DNA from: Isoetes engelmannii
Lineage: Eukaryota > Streptophyta > Lycopodiopsida > Isoetales > Isoetaceae
Assembly (NCBI GenBank): GCA_011763485.2
Contig: JAANSK020194431.1
Span: 1 to 24,676, forward strand
DNA length: 24,676 bases
Direction: 5' to 3'
How positions within the stretch are numbered: position 1 is the stretch's first letter; each line of letters begins with the position of its first letter. Under the pieces are notes generated by a model. The model saw only the letters and a program-made list of their open reading frames with translations. It was not told the origin of the DNA and did no database searches. The position numbers and the translations under genes are program-made. Shown one piece after another: positions 17,750 through 24,676 of the stretch.

Positions 17750-19442
17750 AAGACAAGTCTAGTTGAGGAAAATAGAAGCGCACCAAGAGAACTTGTACTA
17801 AGATGCACATCATTGTCTACATTAGCTTTTGCTCATTTAGAATTATATAATACGTAGTTATATTACATAAAGAACAATGATGACAAATAATGATCCTCTA
17901 AAAACAAGCTCATGTCTATTTAAGTAGCCACTAGTACTTTAAATAAAAATTGAATTATGCCTTTGTGTCTTTTGCTAAGTGTAGAAGGAGGTGCTAGGTG
18001 CTACCAGAATTATAGTGCTAAAGCACAGATTAGACATCATATAGCTTGGCTTGATGGCTTATAGATATAATCTTTATAAGATAGATGAGTTTTTAAGCAT
18101 ATTAGTCTAATTAGTACATTAGTATGCAATCAAAGCAAGAACTTTAGCACTCGTGTCCTTGCTACAAATTAGATATCATATAGCTTGGTTTTATGGCCTC
18201 TTTATAAGATAGTATTTTTGTTAGTCTAATTACTACACAATCAAAGGGAAGAACTTACATGGACATGTAGACAATACATGTTACAGTCACCATCCATCAA
18301 AATTCAAAGGTGCCATGCCCGACAACTACTCAACAATTTAGCTAGCCTTTATATTGGAAGATGCTACATTGTATATACCGCTCGATGGAAATAAATTATG
18401 TTCATTTGTGGGATCAAAATAGTTGTCACCACCATTCTTCACAATGCCTAGCGTAGCACTGAGGCAATCCATAGTGCCTCTTCTTCATTTCTATCCTACA
18501 AATTGAAATTGCAGGTTGGGCAAAGTTTTAATTATGGTTTTTATTGTTGACAACTAAAACATAGAGACATACAAAACTCCCTTATTAAGGGTTCTAATTT
18601 AGATATTTCCAACATGCTTTTGTAAAAAGCTTGGGTAAAAGAAAACAACAAAGATATGGATGAAAGAGTATTGTTTCTGCTTGGGCACCTACCCATGTAC
18701 AAATCCAATCTAACGTATAGCGTTGTGATTGCAAAAGGAGAATAATACATATCTGGGAGAGGCAAATACTAATTGATATATCAAAATAATTGTCATAGTA
18801 TGTGTATCTATCACTAAAAAACTAATGTATTGGTTTGATTGTATTCTACTAAGGGCTACCTAGACATGCTTTTAACATTTCTTGTACTCCAAGCCTTCTA
18901 GATCTTCCCCTCCTGTTTGAAAGATTCATTAGAACTTTAAAGATTTCATCTAGGCCCATCCTATCTAGCAGCATGGACCGACAATAGAGTGCCAAGGAAG
19001 ATGGGTAAGCAAGTTTCAGAAAGAATAAGAGTTTGTCTCAAGAATAGAATCTTGACCTATCTCATCATGTGTAGAATGAAGTGGGTGAGTGCGAGTCTCA
19101 CGTGCATGTCTGTTGTGTGTCTAAGAATGAGTTGTCATATGTCCCATAAGGGATGTTGTCAACGTGCTATGACGTCAAATTACCCCCCCCCCCCCAAAAA
19201 AAAACAAAAAAATGGTTGAAGTGCATGTGCAACACAGTAGCATACCCAGTTCTAGAGACCATGGGTTTCAGAATTAGGCTTAGATGATGTTGAAATACAA
19301 GCTCATTATATTTTGGCATGTTGTCCATGCAGAAGGAAATTGTGATGCTTCATATTTGGAATTCATCTTACTCTATTCACGCAAGTCTACACTTGGAGAA
19401 TTATAAATTGTAAACATCTAAGTCTATCTTTTTGGTGGATAG
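17750..19442. repeat. Gene-free stretch with a diverged duplication and poly-C/poly-A
   Basis: A diverged pair lies at about 18029-18142 and 18170-18256: ATTAGA(C/T)ATCATATAGCTTGG, then TTTATAAGATAG, TTAGTCTAATTA and AATCAAAG..AAGAACTT, in the same order. 13 C then 9 A form a homopolymer junction at 19183-19204. An acceptor-like GAAATTGCAG ends near 18515, but no exon follows. No gene was recognised. Confidence 0.55.
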
Positions 19443-21155
19443 GAGGGCAAAAGTTCTTGCAAATATGAAGGAAGAAATCGTTGACGAATATGAGAAAAAA
19501 AGTGCGGACCTTTTGGAATACCTTAATTCTTTGGAGGCAGCCTATGAGAGGCAAAGGCTGGAATTGCAAGAAAGAGAGACCGATCTTCAACGAGTAAAGG
19601 CAGATCTGAAAGGCCGGCTTGAGGCGGCACTAGAGCGGGAGAAAAAACTCGAACGAGATAATATGGATTTACAAATGGAAAAAGATAAACTATTGGTACA
19701 TTTCAAATTTATTTTACTTAAAGTTAGTCGTTTTATGGTTGCGTTGCTACTCAATTCAAGTAAAGGGAAATGCATGTGAAACCAATAGAAAGTTTGTAAA
19801 TGCCTGACCAAGTATACTTTTGGAATTGTTGATAGTGTATTTATGCTACTTGAGTAAACCATATTATACATAGATCTTAATAGTAAAAAAAAAAAAAACA
19901 TATTTGCAGAAGGAAGGTCATGAACTTACCCTAAGGAATGACGAACTAGAAAAACAACTACAACGAAAGGAAGAACTAGCCAATTATAGATTGAAGAGAG
20001 AAGCAAAAGCAAAAAAGAAACTTGAGATTGAAATGAAGGGATTGAAGAAAAAAGCAACAGTTGGCTGGATGCTTGGCAGCCTTTGTGGTATGCTTATCAT
20101 ATAATGAGTGATGTTTTAAGATCTAAGTCAAGGAGAATATGATTTTAAAGGTAAGAACTAATTTGTATGCATGAGGCATATGGTGATAATGTGGCTCCGA
20201 ATAAGGTTTAGATAGCCTAGATAGGAAACGATATTCTTATGCACAAGAGGAAAAATTGAAACTGATGTTGCATTTGCTACATTACTCCAGAAATATATCT
20301 AGAGGGTGGAGCAGATGGTGGAACATTGCCTTTGATATTAATGCTACGAAAACTTCAAAAGGACATAGAGCATGAAACTTCAAGTTACGATTACGCGACC
20401 AAATTGGATGCTAATACTGTGCAGAAGGAAATTCAGCAACTCATTAAGGATGAGAGCAAAGCCGAGAGCTCTAGAATGGTTTGCATAATTAAAGTTTTTT
20501 CTACAGAGTTAACCTCACCGTTTATATGATTTGATTTTATATGTTGCCATAAATTGTAGGAAAGATATGGAGTTGATTCCCCTGATCTAGATGATGAATT
20601 TCAAGAACATTATAGGAGCAGATCACCATCTGTTCAGAGCAGTCCACCAAAGTCACGGAGTTCATCGCCAACAAAAACTAGAAGTCCCTCCCCTCCTCGC
20701 TCGTATATTTTTCTTCCATTTCCTTTTATATGCTATTAGATAAATTGTTGGGAAAGTACTACATTTTTTATGCATGCAGGAAATCTAAGTCTAGATCCCA
20801 ATCTCCTTCCACAACCTTCTTAGTGGACTGCTATGGTGAAGAGGATGACGTTCAAGGTGCCTCAACATCATCTCGAGTTGAAGTTATTGAAATTAATTCT
20901 TCATCAGAAAGTGATGAAGATGGAGATGAGGCTAGAAGAGCTGAGGCATGGGCTGAAATTAAAGAATTTGAGATTGGTAAGGAGAACCAGAGCCCTACCG
21001 ACATACGAAAAATGCTTGAAAACATTGAAGCTAGTGTCAACTTTCTAATTGAATCTGAAAGGAAAAGAAGATGGAAGGAGACCCACAACAAGCAAGGTGC
21101 CTCTTCAAAAACAAGAAAGAGTTCATGCAAGTTGAAACAAGCTTCAAGTAGATAG
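19443..21155 (+). CDS. Spliced host gene: coiled-coil, RS/SP-rich, probably nuclear protein of unknown function (5' end not found)
   Basis: Five exons join in phase: 19443-19695, 19910-20087, 20291-20478, 20560-20702 and 20780-21155 (TAG at 21153). Each has AG/GT borders, and the split codons give GAA and TCG. The visible product is 378 residues. Residues 1-140 are a charged, heptad-like coiled coil (EEIVDEYEKKSADLLEYL, then LEAALEREKKLERDN and LRNDELEKQLQRKEELANY) ending in a KAKKKLEIEMKGLKKKAT basic patch. 141-206 are helical and mixed. 225-262 form an RS/SP-rich stretch (RSRSPSVQSSPPKSRSSSP, KTRSPSPPR, KSKSRSQSPS). 275-300 are acidic (SSSESDEDGDEA). The C-terminus is basic (ESERKRRWKE, KTRKSSCKLK), like a nuclear localisation signal. 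The RS/SP stretch and basic patches suggest a phosphorylated nuclear, perhaps RNA-associated, protein; that is inference. No catalytic domain or RRM is visible. I do not recognise the family. The first base is the last of a split codon, so an upstream exon exists, or translation starts at Met 19467. Confidence 0.8.
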
Positions 21156-22850
21156 GAATGCAATCAACATCTTTAACAATTCAGGTAATTTGCTATTTTG
21201 TCTTTGCATGTAGATGAGGACAGATTTTGACGCTAACCAAATCAACTCTTATATGTGAGAAGAGTCGCACATTATTTTACTAGATGTTTGTTCGCACATT
21301 AACATCTATAATTCCTAATCACAATCCTGGATTAAATGAACACAATATCCTTCATGCACCACCCCATGTGCCATCTTCCCACAATTTTCACATCCTTATG
21401 GCAAGTCGCATAATATGAGCACTACATACAGTGCCTAGCATAGTTCAAATCCAAGCTTGTTAAGTGCATGATACAAACAACACTAAGATTTTACAACATG
21501 CATGAATGCATATTTTGCGAATGCATTAGATGGAGGTATCTCAACGACATTAGATAGAGGTATATCAACAACATGCTAAAAATGACATTCTAGAACATGT
21601 TCCATAAAGCATAATGAAACTTGGTTATGAATGGAAAGAAGAGATCCAGGATCTAGATTATCCAAAGCTAAAGGCAGCTCTAATAGTAAAGAGGTTATTG
21701 TGCCAACAACTAGAGCTAGATGGAAATTGCAATGTACTAGTAAGAATGTAGCGTGCTCGTAAGATTGTTCGTAAGATTGTTCTCTTTGCTATTGAACAAG
21801 GGTTTGACATGTAATGAAAAGGAATCAAAGTATAGGAATAATGTCTCAAATCTATGTCCCCCAACTTGTGATAGTAATAAAATGATTTTTTAATATTGTT
21901 GAATGCTCAATATTGCAGGGGTTTTTGGATATGGATAAATGTAAGTATGAAGGCATCTCAAGCAACACAAACAAGGACGGTTCTGTATGTACAATTACAA
22001 ATTAGTGGATGTATAAAGAAAAAGATACATATCTTTTTGGTTCTTATGTATTTTAGATATTTTTTTTGTATCAGTCAGAAGGAAAACTCCAATGCGTATG
22101 CAGTTGCTTTAAAACCATGCATGCAGGCAAAACTTATGTACGATCCAAAAATCAACGCGTATGTTAGTTTTTAAAACCTTGATCATGAATGAGCATGCAG
22201 ATTTCTGTAGACCACATATGCTGAAATATGCAAGCGGTTCAGAGAACTATGTATGTTACCAGGATCTCGCGTACGTAGTGCATAAACTGCATAAGCGTAA
22301 TTTTTTTAAATAAAGCATATCCCAATTCTAACTTTTGCACCTACACAAAAGGTCTTCCACACCCACAACTTAACACCACCAACCGATTTTTTTTCCCTTA
22401 TTAAATAACTTTTGTCCTTGTTTCTTAAGTAGTTAGGCTTAGTTTGATGAAGTCCTTGCTTACCTTTGCTCGGGCTTTTCGGGTACTGATGAAGGTGGGT
22501 GACATTCTCTTAATACATATTTAATAGAAGTAAAAGTTAGATTGGACCACGATATTCTGTGTTGCATGTTGTAGCCCCTGCCTAACATAGTCTTTTTATT
22601 TTTATATACATTTTCAATTGCAGTATGTATACATGATAGTGGGAGTCGACGACCAGCTCTTGCTTTTGTCTAATTTTCTTCTTTCCTCTGCTAATTCAAG
22701 GCTAACCAGGGATAGGTTCCATATGTATAAATGAAAAAAGCTTGGCATATAAAGTCCAAAAATATGTATTTCTGATGGGAAACATGTCTTTTTCAATTAT
22801 TTCTAGGGGCAAAACTTCTCCCGGTTTCTCCCCCTTCTTTTCTTCTCTCT

Positions 22851-22853
<3 letters not shown>
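21156..22853. other. 3' flank and gene-free stretch
   Basis: AATTCAGGTAATTT at 21179 could border a 3'-UTR intron. AATAAA occurs at 21876-21881, followed by a T-rich stretch, and is a possible but distant poly(A) signal. A 24-bp tandem pair lies at 21524-21571 (CATTAGAT(G/A)GAGGTAT.TCAACGA type) and a 12-bp pair (GTAAGATTGTTC) near 21759-21782. The frames at 21896-22174 and 22614-22911 show no protein features. Confidence 0.45.

Positions 22854-22881
<28 letters not shown>
22854..22881. repeat. Poly-T tract (28 T) after a CT-rich run
   Basis: TTCTTCTCTCTCTCT leads into 28 consecutive T. It could be the tail of a minus-strand retroposed sequence lying to the left, but no such body was recognised. 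Opposing frames across it are lysine or phenylalanine strings. Confidence 0.9.
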
Positions 22882-23319
22882 ACGCGAATGTTCTGTTTTG
22901 CGCGTATTCAAATTAGTAAAGTTTGAATCCCAAAACTTAAAATAATAGTACTTTTTTCTATTTTAATAGTACTTTTTTTTTTTCTTTTAAGTTCGAGTAT
23001 GAGTATGCGCATTACACTATTTCATACAAATGGCCTTCCAAGTGCACGCTTGCAAAATAGTAAAGTTAGCTTACATGAATTTAAAAAAAAAGGGGGGTAG
23101 GAAAAAATTTGCTTACACGAATTACATTGTTCCGCTTGAAGTCCACAAAGACGAAATAATGTTTTGCGTATGCGAACATTCAGAAGGAGGCGAGGAGGAA
23201 AAATAAAAAGGTTTACGTACGTGAACTCCACTAGTTCACCTACTGGAGCAATGTCAAGGGATTTGCGCCGGGATTTCGGGGTTGGACACTTCACAGGAGC
23301 CCTGGGCTTCACCTGAGAC
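22882..23319. other. Gene-free AT-rich stretch with short inverted words
   Basis: ACGCGAATGTTCTG (22882) and CAGAATG-like GCGAACATTCAG (23172) are loosely inverted. AATAGTACTTTTTT repeats at 22945 and 22966. GTGAACT and AGTTCAC (23220-23239) form a 7-bp stem. A mixed CGCCGGGATTTCGGGG segment precedes the LINE copy. The 96-codon minus-strand frame has no family features. Confidence 0.4.
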
Positions 23320-23761
23320 CTTGGTTTAGGCCTTGTATGGGATTGGTTGTTCTCCCTTTTTTAGGTTTCACTAACAAGTCAACAAGTGCTTCTGGCAATT
23401 TACCCAAGTACCTGGACGGAGTTACAAAGCCAGGATTTTCATCTCGCTGCAGGATGGTTGCTTTGGACTATCTGGAAAAGACGCAGATTGGTAATCTTCA
23501 AAGGTTTGGATGTAACAGATAATCATGTTCTTCAAAAATCTCAAGGTCACATTGCTAAGTCATATATTGTTCTTCACTTGCCCCTCGTAACAGGCGATTG
23601 ATCGTTGAGGAGTATTTGGATGTGCACTCTTATGCTTAGGCAGGTTGCTTCACTCAGCGGGCCTCTGCTTATCTGCTGAGATTTTATTCCTGCCTTTGCA
23701 TTTATACTTGTATTGGATTCTTTGATTCAATATAGTCTGAGGTCCCTCTACCAAAAAAAAA
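23320..23761 (+). mobile_element. 5'-truncated L1-like LINE, 3' end with poly(A) (copy 2)
   Basis: Same family as 2205-2864. In one frame it reads VWDWLFSLF, a stop, then VSLTSQQVLLAIYPSTW, SQDFHLAAGWLLWTIWKRRR and KGLDVTDNHVLQKSQGHIAK. After a small frameshift near 23590-23600 relative to copy 1 it ends LIVEEYLDVHSYA and TAG. Only the tail of ORF2 downstream of the zinc-binding cysteines remains. The 3' UTR aligns with copy 1 and ends in GAGGTCCCTCTACC plus nine A (23753-23761), the poly(A) tail. The 5' boundary is fuzzy: similarity fades between 23293 and 23330. No target duplication was evident. The retained A tail suggests it is somewhat younger than copy 1. Confidence 0.85.
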
Positions 23762-24095
23762 GGCATCATTTTGTATTCTATTACTTGTAGATCGCTGCTT
23801 CTTAAACCTAATGATTTAGGGAGGGAGGAGGTGGAGGTGGATGCATGCGTGCGTGCGTGCGTGTGTGTGTGGGGCGGGGGGATTAGAACCTTACCTTTTG
23901 CCCAGACACGTGGCATGATCACCACCAGGATCATTGCCTTGATGAGACGGTGATCTCAAACGGTGCTGAGCACCAAGAACTCTTGCTATATATTGTATTT
24001 CATTCTATCATATAATATCAAGTTCTTTGCTCTTGTTTGCTCTTTTGGTCTCTGATTGATCCTGCATTCACATTCAAAACTGAACAGGTGATCAA
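23762..24095. other. Microsatellite and G-box-containing stretch
   Basis: GGAGGTGGAGGTGG leads into GCATGCGTGCGTGCGTGCGT and GTGTGTGT (23841-23870), then a G-rich run. ACACGTGGCA at about 23907-23916 contains the CACGTG G-box core, and CTATATATTG lies at 23986-23995. Both are promoter-type words placed 100-190 bp before the small ORF at 24096; function is unproven. Confidence 0.4.
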
Positions 24096-24221
24096 ATGGT
24101 AAAAGCTCTGAAGCAAAGCCCACGACATGACACCTCTGCCAGTGGCTCAGAAGCAAATATGCACAAGACATCTTGTGCTTGTGCTAGCGACGGCGATGGA
24201 GAGACTGTGGGCTATCGATAA
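24096..24221 (+). CDS. Small hypothetical ORF, 41 codons
   Basis: ATG in a fair context (ATCAAATGG) opens MVKALKQSPRHDTSASGSEA, then NMHKTSCACASDGDGETVGY and R, ending at TAA. It is preceded by CATTCAAAACTGAACAG (acceptor-like, 24069-24087) and, further up, by G-box and TATA-like words. The serine-rich hydrophilic text looks like a plant N-terminal region, so it could be a first coding exon or chance. No donor preserving the frame and no downstream exon was found in the remaining 450 bp. Confidence 0.2.
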   Translation: MVKALKQSPRHDTSASGSEANMHKTSCACASDGDGETVGYR

Positions 24222-24676
24222 AGTCTTCGCATCCATGCTGCATTATGGCATAAGCTGTACCTGAAGGAACACACTCAAAAGCGATCCACTGGACACGTGT
24301 CGACACTAAATTTCACCACATGACAGAAAAAGTAGGGCGACGCAAAAAATAAGAAATTGCAACAAGAATTACATATGTTGGATAATTTTGCTAGTCGTCA
24401 CGTCATTGCCTTCAGGATGGGAGGATTGAGCTGTTGTTGGATTAGTTGATTTTTTCTTGAGTGAAATACATAGGATCATGGGCAATGGTGGGATCACTCT
24501 GTCTACGCTCCTTATGCAGTGAACCCACGCATCGAGGGGTAGGTTAAAATCAAGGGCGATAATGGGATCATCTTAAAAATCCACTTACTTAAAATGTGGC
24601 CCAACACCATAGGTGAATTGAGAGTAAGGCATGCATTTGGTAGAAGTGCATGCATAGTCTTAGCTTAGCCTAGAAA
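24222..24676. other. Terminal stretch, nothing recognised
   Basis: The near-repeated phrases ATGGGATCAT and GTGGGATCACT sit within GGGC(A/G)A..TGGGATCA at about 24480 and 24552. Otherwise this is anonymous AT-rich DNA to the window end. Confidence 0.4.

Noticed and set aside
17526-17813. 95-codon minus-strand frame with a 21-residue repeat
   Set aside because: It exists only because an exact 63-bp duplication keeps frame; no protein family features.
22702-22945. Lysine-rich or phenylalanine-rich frames
   Set aside because: Products of the 28-T tract read on each strand.
24096-24221. Confident gene call for the 41-codon ORF
   Set aside because: Start context and upstream words are suggestive, but length is within chance and no continuation was found; kept only at low confidence.
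1-24676. CRISPR arrays, bacterial operons, and LTR or virus-like elements
   Set aside because: No regularly spaced identical repeats, no ribosome-binding-site-led gene runs, no paired long terminal repeats, and no gag, protease, integrase or capsid text was recognised in any frame I read.

Overview
The window looks like nuclear DNA of a land plant. It is AT-rich, has long gene-free stretches, spliced host exons, L1-type LINE 3' ends, a CACTA-type transposon end, small inverted-repeat DNA elements, and decayed plastid DNA (pieces of trnS-GCU and of trnL-UAA with its group I intron). The trnL intron piece reads CTTAGTATAGG where I recall angiosperms having CTTGGTATGG. From memory this leans towards a fern or other non-flowering plant, but the lineage is not settled. 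Nothing here resembles a bacterial operon, a CRISPR array or a functional organelle genome.

Layout. 1-1310: an inverted-repeat element with long arms abuts two plastid tRNA-gene fragments. 1310-2030: no recognised gene. 2035-2128: a near-perfect 40-bp-arm hairpin. 2205-2864: the 3' end of an L1-like LINE. 2990-4137: degenerate minisatellites, short direct repeats and a 317-bp hAT-like MITE. 4374-4990: a dense nest of foldbacks built from one roughly 46-bp unit in both orientations. 5076-5297: an unidentified coding relic. 5455-6590 (minus): a LINE ORF1-like frame (DUF4283 type) with three exact-period 32-residue repeats. 6700-7295: a CACTA-type terminus. 7880-8752: a palindrome cluster built around CTCGAG. 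8753-13750: essentially gene-free, full of small tandem duplications. 13759-14340: a possible promoter and two leader exons. 14341-19442: intron-like or intergenic. 19443-21155: the one convincing host gene, five phase-consistent exons coding for a coiled-coil and RS/SP-rich protein I do not recognise. 21156-23300: gene-free. 23320-23761: a second copy of the same LINE family with its poly(A) tail. 23762-24676: a GT-rich microsatellite and a doubtful 41-codon ORF.

There is no multi-gene pathway. The window is one host gene in transposon-rich DNA. The least explained parts are the nested foldback cluster (4374-4990) with its relative at 2035-2128, the CTCGAG palindrome cluster, the composite plastid insertion, the number of clean two-copy tandem duplications, and the unidentified coiled-coil/SR gene. 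All calls are from reading the sequence by eye; no searches were run.
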